Source of the DNA: Rotaria sp. Silwood1
Taxonomy: Eukaryota; Rotifera; Eurotatoria; Philodinida; Philodinidae
NCBI GenBank assembly: GCA_905250075.1
Contig: CAJNOP010000109.1
Coordinates: 124,001-188,000 of the forward strand
Length of the DNA stretch: 64,000 nucleotides
Direction: 5' to 3'
Below, piece after piece: positions 33,756 through 47,900 of the stretch. Position 1 is the first letter of the stretch. Every line of letters begins with the position of its first letter. A model generated the notes under the pieces. That model ran no database searches, was not told the origin of the DNA, and was given only the letters and a program-made list of their open reading frames with translations. A program made the position numbers and the translations under genes.

Positions 33756-33830
33756 AGTGTGGGTGTGTAGATAGGTGTAAAGCGAAGGTTGATCTCTGCA
33801 TACACCCTTCACACAGAAACCCACACTCAT
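33756..33830. repeat. Telomere-like inverted array
   Basis: The G/T arm GAGTGTGGGTGTGTAG (33756-33771, extended to 33778) and the C/A arm ACACCCTTCACACAGAAACC ending CCCACACTC (33802-33828) are separated by about 23 bp. Confidence 0.7.
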
Positions 33831-34707
33831 CAAAGCAAAGAATAATACAGGAGAATAACAATTTCTAACGGAAAATTAATGAACCATAAGAATTGTTTCC
33901 CTTTTAAACTATTTAAATGACATCACCTTCTTGTTTTTGGATGACTCCGTCAACAAAAAAGCAAGCTTATACATGTATTTTTTTTTCGTATCCTTCAGTA
34001 GACATTTTTATTCTTTGAAAAAACCGTCAAAACGACTGAAATCGTATGATTGATTCTGCTTCGATATCGAATACACTATTTTACCATTTATATTAAATAT
34101 GCTGATTGATAATAATAAGAAATGTCTTAGTTAAAGAAAAAAATTGGCTCTGTGAAATAGTCATGTGTAGCCAGTGAAATTAATTCATCAATGATGAATT
34201 TTTCTTTCTTTCTTTTTTATTATCCATTCCAATTAGGATTACAATCGCTTTAGAATGCATTTCTGTCGTTATTTAGACAAGATGATCAATTAAAATAGCG
34301 ATTCAATATAATATTAAAAACAGAGTGGATTTTAAAGTTTTCTACATGAACTCTTTTTCATACGGAAAATATAATTCTTCGGTGAAAACCTAATTCAAAC
34401 TCGTTTTTAAATGAGAACGTCACTTCAAGTAAAGTGACCGATTGATTTCAGGTTTGAAATCGACCTTCTTAAACTGACTCAATGAAACTGATTCAAAAGA
34501 AAACTTAAATAATCGGAGTAGCTGGAGATTATGCCATCGATATAGTATCATTCATTGTTTTAGCTAGTTGTTTACAGTTGAACGTGTAAATGAAACATCT
34601 GATCAATTCTATCATTATTCTTCACTATGCAACAACAAACAACTTAGGACATTTCAATAATAATGGACATGGTAGAGATGTGTAGGGTTATCCTACCCTA
34701 TACTGCT

Positions 34708-34759
34708 GGAGGGTGTGGGTGTGAGAGTGGATGACGAGCAGACCCACACCCACACCCAA
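34708..34759. repeat. Telomere-like inverted array, compact
   Basis: The arms contain an exact inverted match, GGGTGTGGGTG and CACCCACACCC, separated by about 24 bp. It is the cleanest small copy in the window. Confidence 0.8.
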
Positions 34760-34972
34760 CTTAAATTCATTAAGATTGAGTATTTTAATTACAGAAAAAA
34801 TTTTGTAAATCTAAGTTCAAAACAGATTTATAGGAAAATGACATTCCTATGTACTATCCATTTAAGAATTGAAAAACTAATTTTCATAGAAGAAAAATAG
34901 TTCATACTTAGTTTAGATGTTCGACAACTGTTTATCGTAAGTGTCCAGGTTCTACTTTCCTCCTCGGTATTT

Positions 34973-35191
34973 ATTCGATAGATTTCGACGATGCGAGACT
35001 GAAGCATCTATCGAAAAAATTCTTTTTATTTCGATCCTCTCGGTTAAAATCGTTCGACTGGTCGAAGGCACCACATTTTACTGATCTATCGCTGAACTCT
35101 CGACCTATCTGATAGTGAGAATCTGAGTACTCTATTTTCAATTTCGATCCCACAACAATCTCAAATCGACGCGTCGAAACGCCTATCGAAT
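34973..35191. mobile_element. Possible MITE with imperfect terminal inverted repeats
   Basis: The left end ATTCGATAGATTTCGACG and the right end, read in reverse complement, ATTCGATAGGCGTTTCGACG match apart from a two-base offset and one mismatch. They bound about 219 bp that is richer in CG than its surroundings. There is no coding capacity and no clear target-site duplication. It could also be a chance inverted repeat. Confidence 0.4.
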
Positions 35192-36989
35192 GGCTGCTTA
35201 AATAGATAATATTGATTAGAAAAGCATCTGAAAAGAATTTTTATTGATAAAAAAAAAGATTCTTTTGATATTGTTCAGTATATGATGAACTCCTTTTGAT
35301 CGAATGTTTTCTGTTTTGAAATATATTAAATGGATCACAACAATTAGTGTTCACATTTTCGTAATTTTTTCCCTTATCGAGTCCGCTGATGAAAAAGTTT
35401 CTTGAGCATTTGCTGATAGATGTCAGTATTTAAATGTTTCTATACAGACATAGCTTGATTATTTTAGAAGAAATATTTGAAGCAATAATTGATAAATGTC
35501 AATGAATAGCTATCCATGATAGAAGTCAGTCCAAATTTCGATCACACATTGTTAATGTCACCGACATTGGAAAGAAACGAACAACATAAATAGATTTCCA
35601 TAAGCAGTATTTCAACAGATTTGACATGGATGATAGAACAAATAAGATAAAGTACAACGTTCAGCTGTTGATTTTTGAAATATTGATGTTATTATTTAAC
35701 CGTTTTGTTTTCGATAAATATATCAAAAATCGATGTCTGATTTCACTGAATAGATCATTCAGATATTTTTATCGCCGTTATTCTCTGTACCTAATCTATT
35801 GTTTTGATTTGATCCATGGACGAATTTGTTTTTATAAAATATCATTGATTTATACAAAAAAAAAACGAAATTGAATAGAATACGTTGAATTAATCTGCTT
35901 AGATATCACATAGTGATCCTAGAGTTCATTGTGAAGTCGTTAATCTTCCACTACTTTGCGCTCTCTTTTTGACAAGTAAATATTAAATCTACTTAGATCA
36001 AAGTCATCGGATCATTCTCTCATCAAAGATGACATCGCAATAATAGTAGCTAGTTCTCACCCCTACTCGTCGATGATCGATTTGTTAGGATTTGTCCTTC
36101 ACAGTCACTCCATAGAATTAATAGACAGATGAGATTTTTGTTTTTGAGAAAGCAAGGAGTCTTGAACAGGAACGGTCACGAATTAGCCACTCTTCTGACA
36201 ATTTTAGTTTCGTCAATCACTTTCGACTATCTTTTTATTTGTCATCTAAATTTAATCGATTGATATCAGAACTCCAAACTTACCATGTTTTTATCGGTCT
36301 GTTCGACAATCTAACAAAGCTAGACCCAACGATTTTAAGTCACATTGCTAGATGAATATGGATCTGTATAGAGAAATAGTTGAATCTACATCATTCTTCA
36401 AATGATGTATGACAGATATATCATAAAGGTTTGATTCAATATCCAAACTTGTTATCTATTGGGATCTTCTTAAAAGAGTGCCAAATACTGAAAACTATCT
36501 AAAAGCTTTTTTCTTTTTACATCAATCTTAAAGGCAAAATTTTTTTTTCCCCAAATGCTCAATTTTTTTCTCGCATTATTAGAGAAAAGAACGAACTAAA
36601 TGGGATCAAGAACCGGAAAATATCAACTTTGTATTTGAGAAAATGAGAGGCATATCTGGCTTCAAATCCAGCTGGAACAAAAAAGGTCATTATAGTGTTG
36701 GTTATCCTTTCATCAACACCTTTTTATTATTTATACCAGAGTTTGATGCAATGATTGCTAAATAATGGAGTGTATAGACCTATTGAGATCGATCTCGATA
36801 TGGTTTTTGTTTAGGAGAAGGATCATCAAATAACTTTGTTTTTTTAAATTTATAAAGTTTTAAAATACTATGGAGCAACTAACAGAAGTAAAAGATTACA
36901 ATATTGTTAAGCATCTCGTATGAAAACTACTAGTGAACTGCTTCAAAGTGAAAAGGTTAGAACTGTTCATCAAGCATAACAACACCCAT

Positions 36990-37259
36990 TCATTTTTTTC
37001 TTAAGTTTTTGTGTTCACCAAGATAGATAGCCGTCATAAACTTGAGATATTCATCATAACCGATTTGTTCATCTGTATTTTGATCCATTTTTCGTAGATA
37101 ATGATCAACTACTGCATCCAAATTCTCTAAATGTGTTTTTTTCATATGTTCTTTGATTTCAGATTTGTTTACATATCCATTTTGGTTCTTATCAAGTTCA
37201 TGAAAGGAACGATTAATTTCAGATATTTGTTCTTCAGTAAGTTCTTTATTGGCGCTCAT
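36990..37259 (-). CDS. Small two-EF-hand calcium-binding protein
   Basis: A complete 89-residue frame beginning MSANKELTEEQISEINRSF at ATG 37259-37257. Loop 1 (residues 23-34, D-K-N-Q-N-G-Y-V-N-K-S-E) has all calcium ligands. Loop 2 (59-70, D-Q-N-T-D-E-Q-I-G-Y-D-E) keeps D, N, D and E ligands but has Glu instead of Gly at position 6, so its affinity may be lower. The helix before loop 1 (ELTEEQISEINRSFHELD) is like the calmodulin/troponin C N-terminal helix. It is the size of half a calmodulin, resembling small calmodulin-like sensors or polcalcin-type proteins. The tail is basic (KNLRKK) and there is no signal peptide. An intron in the 5' leader is possible (a CTAG acceptor just upstream). 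It is the last confident gene before the satellite. Confidence 0.82.
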   Translation of the reverse strand: MSANKELTEEQISEINRSFHELDKNQNGYVNKSEIKEHMKKTHLENLDAVVDHYLRKMDQNTDEQIGYDEYLKFMTAIYLGEHKNLRKK

Positions 37260-40200
37260 TGTAATATATACCTAGTTTGACAAAAAAAGAAAAATGATAA
37301 TGAGTTCAACATCATAACTAATCATCTGATACTTAGTCACTTGAATTAAATTTGATTTAGTAGTAGAATGATTTCGTTATTTCTTTTCTTCGTATAACTA
37401 CGACGTTCTGTTTGTTTCATCTATTTATTACTCTCCATTTTACATCCTTGATTTTTCATGCGTGACATGTAACCACGTTTAAAAAAATTATCACAGCGTT
37501 CGTATGATGTGTCGACGGGCACTATGAAGACGTGTAATTTACCTATTTTCTTTCGTTTTTTTTCTAAATAGCGTAATAATAATCAAACTTGTTTCTAGAG
37601 AATGTTGATCTTCTACAAATAAAATCAAGTCAAAATTTTATTGATCATTTTGTATTCAAACAACGGCGATCGTTCGCCATTGGATTTTTTTTCAAATCAA
37701 AAACCAAAAGATATTTACGAAATAGTACTTGTCTTTGATCGTGATCGGTAAAATTTTCTCGAAATTGTATTGATTGATCGATTTTTTTCTTCAGAGTTCT
37801 TTTCATAAGATTTTTATCTTGTTGAAAAGATGAAAAAGAATCGATCACAGAACGATCGATTGTTCAATTTTTTTCTTCAAACTTTTGATGATTGTTATTG
37901 TGAATTCATCACCTAGCACACTTCAAATCTGTTTCAGCTTATCTTGATAGAATTTGCACATTAATACTAATTGAATTTTTCTGCAAGGATCCTATATTTT
38001 AGCAGCATTCAGATGTCCTCTTGTCACTCTTTCGAAATGTTGTGCATGGAGATGTGGCAATATGGATCTGAAAAGACAAAATATTAACAACCATCTACAA
38101 CAACAAACATCCAAAATTTGATACTCAATTCCCCTTTTTTGCTCGATGACTTCTATGGCAAGTGGCACCATTCGATAGAGAATGAAATTCTACATCTAAA
38201 TCAATCACTTAGAATAGCAACAACTAAATTTAAATAGAATTGAGAGTTGAGGACTTCAATATGGTTTTGAATCAAAAACAAATCAATGAATTCATCTTTC
38301 TCAAAATATTTTCAATTGATACAATACATTTTATCATTAGGCAATGTTTTATTCAAAATTAAAAAGCAAAAATTCTAAAAAAAGTTAATATAACTACACG
38401 TGCAATTAACAATAAATACTTCAAATTGATCAAAAAAAATCAATTGAAATGCATAACAAAATATGTTTATCAAAACATATTTTCAAAGTTGAAATATTTT
38501 TATATATGATTGTATGTATATTGAAATGCATGAAAAAGCTATGAAACACCTGTATAACACGAACATAAATGAAACATTTCTTATGTACTCTTCTCATGCC
38601 AAGGTTATGACTCTTTCCTAGTGGTACACCTAAAATTGTTTTTTTTACACAAGTTTGTCCCGAAAAAAATCATAAATATAAACTGTTGTATGGTATTAAT
38701 TGTGAAGTAGACGAAACTTAAAAATCGGTAACAAGAATATAAGTTGAAGAGGTTTGGAATACTTCTCAAAGTTTTTTAAGGATGCTATTTGATTGATTTA
38801 TTTCTTTACGAATCTACAATCAATATTACTCATAGTTTCAGGAGCAATTATTATTTAAATTACAAAACAATCACACACTATTTTGATGGATATCCTACTT
38901 AACAAACAAATCATGTGTTAAAAGGTAACAGAGAAAAAGAAATAAAAAACAAACAGAAAAAAATCAAATCATGCGTTGACAAGCAAAAGCCTCCAAGAAT
39001 TATATACAAATCTAAGTATTTGAAGAATATCTTTTGTTTCATTAATATTAGATACATAATTAATGTTGGTTCAGGACTTAAAGGTACTCGGTTAAAAGTT
39101 GAATAAGTCGAGAAAGTGAGCAGCTTGCAATCTTCGGTTTTCAGCAATCGAAAGAGGCAACATGGGAGTGTTTTTTTTCGATAATATGTAAGAAAAAATT
39201 CTTTTAAAGTTAATCATCTCTGGAAAAAATTCAAAAAGCTCATAGAAATTGTCTGTCATTTCGACGAAATTTTTATTTTGACATATGGTTTAGATAGAGG
39301 GACTTCAAATCTAGAGTTCAAGACACAAAGCGAATGATTATTTTCTCAGATCCTAACACGCAATAAATGAAACCATGCATAAGCTTATTCAAATATTCGG
39401 AACTAAATTTTCTTACTTTTTTTAAAAATTTCATTGGAATGACAGATCATTTTCATGCATTCTTTTGAATATTTTTTCGGAGATCATTAATTTTAAAAGG
39501 ATTTTCTATTACACATTATCGAAAAAAAGACGCCCTCATGTTTCTTCTTTCTATTGCTGAAAACCACAGATTTCTTCTTTTTCTTGGTTCAAACACTTAG
39601 TACGAAAATGATGATGAGACTTCTTAACGATAGTTATTATAACAACAGTATTGAGAAATTTCTTTCTTTGTAATTCAATTCTAAATTTCTAGTTTGGAGA
39701 ACTCGTCGACATTTTCATTTCTATTTTCAGTCTGATGAAATAATACACAACCAGTCGTAATGATTCTGTTCAATTTAATTTTATACCCAATCTAGAATTG
39801 TCGATGTTTTTTGTATGAAATACCTGTACCAGCAACACTAACGATATCACGTGTAACATTCAGCTTTTATTTGTTACGAAATAAAAGCAATGGCCGTACT
39901 TATACAAGTTTTCTGTCACACATACTCATTGATGAATCAATATTTCACTTCTAATATCTTGTATTCAATATGATTGTAACTCAATACTTCCTACTGTTGT
40001 CTAATTTAATAAATTTATGTTGCACCTTTAATTCAAAGATACATTTACAAATTGCTCGTCGTACTTGATCTTGAAAGATTTTTATGAGAACAACTTATTC
40101 ATAGAACTGTTTGAAAGATGAATGATAAACAAATGATAACCTGTTTTAAAGTGATGAAATTCGTCAGATTGTTGTTTTCTAATATTAAAACCATCTCAAA

Positions 40201-41722
40201 TAACAAACTAACTTGAAAAATATTATTTTATTTGCTTTTTTACTGTTAGAACGAAGATACCTATGGCAGACTGTGAATGTGAATGCTATTTTCTATTCAT
40301 CTTCAACCTCCTCCACACAGTTACCGACACCCTACTTAATTTAGAAAGTACTAATTGTTTTCTTGCTTTTCTCTTATAAAATTTTAACTGTACTATTCAG
40401 TTAAAAAAAGATTTAATGTCGATGTAATGTGACTTAGTCTTTTGTTATCAGAAAAATGAATCAAAAACAACAAACAAAGAACTATGACAATTTTCGTGTA
40501 TTTGTTCTTCTAGTTTGAAAAAATGATTCTATGATTTCCATTATACTACTGCGGCAAAAGTAGATTAGACAAAACAGCCTTTTCATTTAAAATGGTCGAT
40601 TCAGGCTATGCAGAAGTCGAGAATTTAATGTCAATTGTATGTATATCATTAATCGCATATATTTGTCATCGGATTATAGTTTCTTAGACGAAAAAAAAAT
40701 TGAGTGAAACTCACAAACTTTCCTAGAACGAATCGGTTTACCATAACTGATCGTCCATTATCTTCATAAATTTTCCCATTCATTATGTTTTAAAATTGAT
40801 TTTTATCGGTACGACAAATGAGGTAACATTCGTAAGTGATCCCTTGCTCTTGAGCTCATTTATTTTCAGATAACAACAGGAATACTATATTAGAATAATC
40901 TCAAGAGAACACATACAATTATGGATATTTGGTAGAGATACCGAAGTTTTAGTGGATTTTTCCTATTGGACCTCAGTTTCCAACGAAATTAGATTGTCGA
41001 ACTTTGATCTGAGAGCTCGCTCTTTTGAGCATTCCTCTGATATAGTAGTCCTCTACTCATTGATACATAAATGAACTCCAGAAGGTATCGTTAGTGTATA
41101 AATAAACAAATTTGTTTATTGTTGATATTGTTCAATTGTACTCTGAAATTTATCTGTTAATACAAATATATTTAGATTATTACTCTATATATAAACAATA
41201 CTAAGTTGACTATATTTTTGTTGTTCAATAGAGTAGATATTTCGACAATTCTATTTTCCAAGACACTGAATGATTGATAAAAGAGTTTGAAACAAGGTTG
41301 TCTTTTTTTAAGTATTCATGCAGACGAACAGGAGATTTATGTGGGCGATTTTTAAAGGTAAGAATCCATTGTATAACATGTATGTCTGATAATCATGATA
41401 TTAGATTATAATGAACGGTTGTACGTAATCATGAAATTAAAAGTTAAATTTGTTGTCTAAGTATTATAATCAACGAAATATGATGCGTAATCATTTTCGG
41501 TAAAGCTTTGATTGAAGTTTTTGATGATGCAGTAAAAGAAGAAAAATATCAAGAAAGATATTAAAATATTTTATTTTCTATTATAATTTTTTTCTAAGAG
41601 AATATTTGTAATCAACACAAGCATAAAGAGTTGACTAGAGCATTTTCTAATAAATAAATTTGTAGCAGTGGGATATCGCTCAGTACAACAAAAAAAGATG
41701 ATTATTGTAATGATAACAGTAC

Positions 41723-41799
41723 AGGGTATGGGTGGATGTGGATGTGGATGTCTTTGGCAGCAGATGGGCTGAACATCAACCAAAATTCACACCCCCCAT
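41723..41799. repeat. Telomere-like inverted array
   Basis: The G/T arm GGGTATGGGTGGATGTGG (extended by GATGTGGATG to 41750) is followed about 35 bp later by the short C/A arm TTCACACCCCCCATA. Confidence 0.65.
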
Positions 41800-42199
41800 A
41801 GCAGAATGAAGACTAATAAAAATATGTACCACGTGTGAGATGAGCGTTAGAATCGATTCGATGAACGACAGTCTTTCATGAATATCGCTTTTATTATTAT
41901 CTCAATCCTTCCTTATTAATATTTCAACAATATGTTTACTATATTTATGACATTTCAAATACTCTTTTTAGATTTAGGAATCTTCATCAAAAGTAACTCA
42001 CGACAGTTGACAAATCAAGGCCGAAGAAATATAGATAATTTCAGTCTTATAGTGTTTAATTTAATTAAGCATTGTGGATGTAACACATCTTTTTTTGTTT
42101 TTAATTAAATGATTCATTTTATGTTCATGCATTAGGGCAACACTTGACGTTCCGTTTCTGTTTGTTTTCAAATTCTATCCAAATACACATGTTGGTACG

Positions 42200-42256
42200 A
42201 CGTGTCGGTGAAGGTGTGAGTGTATCTCGTGAGTTCATGCACATTCACTCTTACTC
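42200..42256. repeat. Telomere-like inverted array, diverged
   Basis: The G/T arm ACGTGTCGGTGAAGGTGTGA and the C/A arm GCACATTCACTCTTACTC are separated by about 15 bp. A weak copy. Confidence 0.45.
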
Positions 42257-42673
42257 AAGTCCTGCTTATTTTATAAACAAATAATTAGATAAGAAAGTGC
42301 AGAAGAAAATGACCTAATGACCATCTTCCAGCTGCAAGCGAATGCAGCCAGGCAATTTTCAGTTTTCATTTTGTTTGTAGTTTCCATTTCGCTGGCAATG
42401 AATACTGCTTGTGAATATTTTGAGTAAGATGGAATAGTTTTTTGGTTTATTCCGTAGCTATCCAACATTTACTATGTCAACTAACATCACCAATAACATG
42501 ATACTAATTTCTATGCCAATCAATTCATTCTGAAGAATTAAATAGAAAAGAAACTTAACAAAACAATGAGATTTTTATGAACGCAAAACGGCCACCAATG
42601 CTAATAGCAATGACTTGACGAGCTCTCACAGTCATCAGTGATAGACTCAGGCTTTCAGTGAGCATTGATTCAA

Positions 42674-42849
42674 TCAGTTCTGATTTTCACAGAATCGAAC
42701 GTGTCGTAGTAAACCATATTGGTTATTTTCATCATAAATTTCACTAGGAATGCAGCTTTCCACGTTGATGGAGTTCTGTAAATCATGCAACAAACGATGA
42801 AATTCATTGCATTTCATCGTGTATGATGGTCTAGGCAGTGAGTACTGCA
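42674..42849 (-). other. Possible orphan 3' exon
   Basis: Minus-strand sequence after a good acceptor (TTTTTTGTCTTATTTGCAG) reads YSLPRPSYTMKCNEFHRLLH then a mixed-composition tail ending RHVRFCENQN and a stop. The amino-acid composition is more protein-like than other frames nearby, but no upstream exon or family could be identified. Confidence 0.25.
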
Positions 42850-42948
42850 AATAAGACAAAAAATACGGTCGTCGGCTGAATCACTCTTAATTATTATGAG
42901 TGCCTCTTGACAAACATTGAAATTGACAACAACACATAAACACATCCA

Positions 42949-43053
42949 TATACTCAATCCATACCAACATCTATGCCCAAAACGATGGCCAATCTGACCC
43001 TGAATCGTGTATCGATAGCCACACCGAACACCCCACCCACACTCTTATTGAAA
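42949..43053. repeat. C/A-rich tract without a matching G/T arm
   Basis: A diverged run of ACACC/CCCACAC-type units, ending CACCGAACACCCCACCCACA (about 43021-43040). Possibly half of a telomere-like array whose G-rich arm has been lost. Confidence 0.45.
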
Positions 43054-43749
43054 CATTGAGGCACAAAAGACTGATGATTGAATGCAAAAAAAAAGATATT
43101 AAAAGGAGAAAAAAACACATGATATTTAGTACAACAAAAAAATAGAAACAAAGTCAAACGAAGCAATTAAGAATCAGAAACTAGCTACGAAGAAAACATT
43201 GACCATAAAATAGTAACTTCATGCAAATTCTATTTTGTAAAAAAAATTCATTTTGCAAATATTTTATGTTACATTAAAATAATCTAAACTTAATTATATA
43301 ATATCAAAAATCTATGAAAATAAAGATTTTGATAATGGTATATGAAGAAGTCAAACGAGAATAGATAATGTTCGAGGCTACTTGACCAATATTTCATGTA
43401 GTGTTTAATAGTATGGCGTCTAACTAAAATTTGTTCAAGTTAGCTGTAAACTTGATGATCAATCATTAACACAACATCACATCATTCATTGCACATCGCA
43501 TGAATAATCACAGCAATATTTATGTTCAAATTTAATCTTTATCAAGAAGTAAGTCGTAGCAAGCATCATGTAATTAAAAATTGTCCACATCCTGAATATT
43601 TTAAACAAGTATCCTGTTCAATACATAGTAAATATTTCAAACTCAATATAAAGTTTGTTATCTAATTACTAGTTACTAGGTAAATGAACAAAAACAACAA
43701 TCTGTCCTCTCATGTATATTATTCACTGTGAGAGAAAACTTCTGTCCTT

Positions 43750-44999
43750 ATTATGAAGAACAAAACCTATCGCGAAACTGAATAGATCTAAGAATAAATC
43801 TATTCAAGTATATCAGTCACGTTGAAGCAACGGTTGTGCGTTAATCAAACGGTACAGCTCATATACTAGGCGAGCATTTTTGAGAAAATATACATTCAAA
43901 AAAACTGTTTGGAACAAAGTCTAACACATCATTTACCTGTCAAATAATGAATACATCATGAGTAACTAGTTTCAACTAAGAAGTTTTTCGACTATATAAC
44001 TCGTCGAGAACATGCTGTGAAAGTTCATCACAAAGTAGTAGACCATAAAGCTGATGAATCATTATAACCGTAAGGATAGCTTTGTCCATATATACTGAAT
44101 AATTCAAATCAAAGTAAGTCTCTGGATCATGCTACCGAATATCACTGTACAAATGAATCGTCGAACTGGCAGCTTGCTGTTCCAATGTATAATTTTCATC
44201 GAATCAAAATATAACGGCCCATCCCACAGTGAAGGTTTACACAGAAAATACATAACGATTACAACAGATCTATTCATGTTTACATGATTCTAAGCCGAAA
44301 ATAAACTATAGAAGTCAAATTAAAGGATCACGTTACAAGAGAATGATTTTAAGAAAAGTCGTGTTCTGTTATTTTTACTTCCTGACAATTGAGAACAATA
44401 TAATGTGAGATTAAACAGGATATGATATATGAATTATCATAACGAAAATAAGATCCAATTATTTCATTTAAAAGCGATCACTAACATCAAAAGTCGTAAT
44501 CAAGCAGCGCGCAATATACGAAATATCCTCACGAGAGTCATATTCAATTATTTTACTCTAAAGAAATCAATATTAGAAGAATACAAGATTGAACAGTACA
44601 TAAAATATGAATTATTCTAACCAAGATTGTATTCGTTTATGTTATTATCAAATAGTCAGAGACAGTGAGACTATTGAGTGAATATTGCACGACTGATGTA
44701 TTATTTGAAAAACAAATCTGTTCTGATCAATCTTATTATGAAAACAAGAGTTAACTTGGTTTATATGAAACATGATGGTTCAGATAATGAATAAGCGAGA
44801 CAGTGATTCTATTCAAATAGTTCACTGAATTGTTCTCGAATGTGAGTATCTTAAGGAATACTGAGAAACACATCGAAATCGAATAATTACACCTGAAGTG
44901 CTTGAAACCTATTGATCAAATGCACTATTCACTTTGAAATGAATGTAATGCTAGTTCACATGATTGACAATCGAATGGTTAATGAATCATACTAAGTAT
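43750..44999. repeat. Decayed left edge of the 93-bp satellite
   Basis: Isolated matches to the satellite core (for example ATGAATCATTATAACCG at about 44054 and TGAATTATTCTAACCAAGAT at about 44610) occur at roughly monomer spacing but with much lower similarity than inside the array. This is the pattern expected where unequal exchange no longer homogenises units. Confidence 0.55.
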
Positions 45000-47900
45000 G
45001 AATCCATTCAACTATTCTTCTAAAGTATTGAAAATTTCTTCAAGTTCTGGATAATCCAGCATCACAATGGCAGTGTACAACTTCGAATACGATACGATTC
45101 AAATGCTTCATTCATTTCTCAATAGAGCTCGAGTGTATTGCATCATTCAGAATGCGTACTGAATACGAATCATTCTAAGCAAGAATTGATTCAACTATCT
45201 TATTCACATTCAGGAGGATTCTAAAATGAGGCGAAATAATACAACCGCACGAGGTAATTTATTACAACCAACAATTGATTTTATCAACTATGCCGCTCAT
45301 TCGGAGCAAATAACACCATTTCAGATAACTGGACGAGATTAGCCAACCAATGAATCGCTCTAAGTAATCTTTCATTCAGCAAATTCATTTACTTTATAAG
45401 AAGGAAATAAGTCGATCGTATTGCTGAAGATCACTTCATCAATGAATCTTTCTGAGTGGAGTTCATTCACATGAATCACTCGCTTCATAGCAAACTATAT
45501 TCCTCGCTTACATCATCGCAGGTCTCGGGATAAATGAATTGTTATCATTAAAGTTCTATTTGGGTGTGTCGTTCACATCGTACCGATCTGTGCCACTCGA
45601 TTACACTAACAAGGGTCTGTCGATAAATGAATACTTACCATCAAAGTTCCGTTTAGGTGTATTGCTTACATCGTAGCAATCGGTGCCACTGGATTACACC
45701 AGCAAAGATCTTTTGATTTATGAACCGTAATAATTAGGATTCCGTTCAAGTGTAGCATTGACTTGGTATTGAAATGTACCATTGGGTTATATAAGCAGAG
45801 GTCTCTCAAAATACGAATTGCTATAAGCAAAACTTCATTCAAGTGTTTCATGCACATCAAACTAAAGAAAATTATTCGATCATACCATCACAGATTCCTC
45901 CATATAAGAACTCTGACAACCACGATTCCATTCAACCAAATCGCTCACTTCGAAGACAAATGTGCCGTTTGATTTCATCATGACAAATCTCTTGGCAAAC
46001 GCATAGCCATCACAAGAGTTCTATTCAAAAGTATTGCATACTTTCAAGTAATGTATGCAATTCGATTATATCAATGACAGTCTACTGATAGATGAAATGT
46101 TACAACAAGGATTCCATCTGAGTATTTAGCTCCCATCGTAACGAAGTGTGTCAATCGATTGTACTAACGGGGATCTCTTCATAGATGAATTCTTATAACG
46201 AAGGTTCTATTCAAATGTGTTACTGACGTTCTAGTTTGATCTTCACTATATTACATTAGAGAAGATCTCTTGAAAAATGAATCGCTAGAACCAGAGTTTC
46301 ATTCAGATGTATCACTCACTATTTAATGAAGCCAATCATTCGGTCATATCAACGAAGATCTCTTTTAAAATGAATTCTTTTAACTATCGTTTCATTTAAC
46401 TGTATTTCTCACCTCGAAGTGAAAAGCGCCAGTTCATTTTATGAGATGAGATGTGTTGACATTTGAATAATTATAACAAAGGTTCTAGTCAAGTGTATCA
46501 TTCACAACGTAGAGAAGTATGCAATTCGATTACACCAGCAAACATCTCTCGATAAATGAATTCGTATAACAAGCGTCCCATCTGAGAATTTCGATGGCAT
46601 CGTATTCAAGTATGACGCTCTATTTCGAGAGTAAAAATCTTCCGACAAATGAACAGTTATAAATACAATTCTATTCAATTGTATGACTCACTTCGGAGCG
46701 AACTTTGTCACTAGATAACATTAGCAAAGGTCTCCTGAAAGAAGAATTGTTATAACCAGCGTTTCATTCAAGAATGTCGCCCACCAACAAGTGAAACATA
46801 TTGTACTCCATTATATCAGGGAATATCTCTAGATAGATGTATTTCTATAAGTAGGGTTCCGTTCAAATGTATCGATCATTGTGAACCTAAATCTGACACT
46901 TTGTTTGAAACAAATGTTCTGTTCACATTTGAATTGCCATAAGGAGGGCTCCATTCAAGGGTATCACTCACTGCCAAGTAAAGGCACTCATTCGATTCTA
47001 TCAATAAAGATTCATACAAAAATGAATTCTTATAACAAGTGTACCATTCAAGTTTTATCACCTTCTTCCAAGCAACATATAAAACTTGATTACATCATCA
47101 AAGATCTCTCCATAAACGAATTGTTATAACAAGAGTTTCATCCGACTATTTTGCTTACACCGAACCGTCATGTGTCACTCGATCATATGAGCAAAGTTCT
47201 CTCGAGAAACGAATTCCGTTGAGCACAGCTCTATCCGAATGTTTCAATCACTTTGTAGCAAAATCTGTAACTAGATTACGTTAGGAACTATCTGTCGAAA
47301 AATAAATTATTATAAGAAGGGTTACATTCAAGCAAATCATGGACTTCATAGCGACATTTGCCACTAGATTACCAACATGAAGATCTTTCGAAATATGAAT
47401 TGTTAAAACCAGCGTTCCATTCAAGCGTATCACTCACTTGCGACTATAGCAAGTCATTCTATCGTGTTCACAAACATCCAGTGACATACGAATTCTTCTA
47501 ACTAGCGTTTCATTCAAGTGTATTGCGTACTTCGAAGCGAAATATGCCACTTGATTTCATAAAATGAGACTTGTTGACAATTGAATTCTTATAACAAGCG
47601 TTCGGTTCCACTGTATTCATTACTATCAAGTGACGAATGTCATTCGATAATATCAAACAAATATCTCTGGATTAATGAATTGTTGAAACAAGTGTTTCAT
47701 TCGATTATTTCTGTCACATCATAGCGACATGTATCAATCAACAACATCAGCAAAGGACTCTCCACAAAATGAATTGTAATAATAAGAGTTTCATTCAAGT
47801 ATATACCTGTTTTCGAAGCGGAATAGGTTACTAGATTACAATAATAAAGGTCTCTTGAAAAATATATCTCTATAAACAAGATTTTATCCAAGGATATCAG

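Larger units (their letters stand above)
33414..36989. other. Intergenic DNA with repeats, no supported gene
   Basis: Includes two telomere-like inverted arrays and a possible MITE (annotated separately). No other frame looks coding; the 82-codon frame at 35626-35874 is low-complexity. Confidence 0.4.
37260..43749. other. Gene-poor stretch leading into the satellite
   Basis: No supported gene over 6.5 kb apart from one possible exon at 42674-42849. Open frames such as 37645-37848 (basic, on the minus strand) and 38911-39147 lack domain features. Telomere-like arrays at 41723-41799 and 42200-42256 and a C/A-only tract at 42949-43053 are listed separately. Confidence 0.4.
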
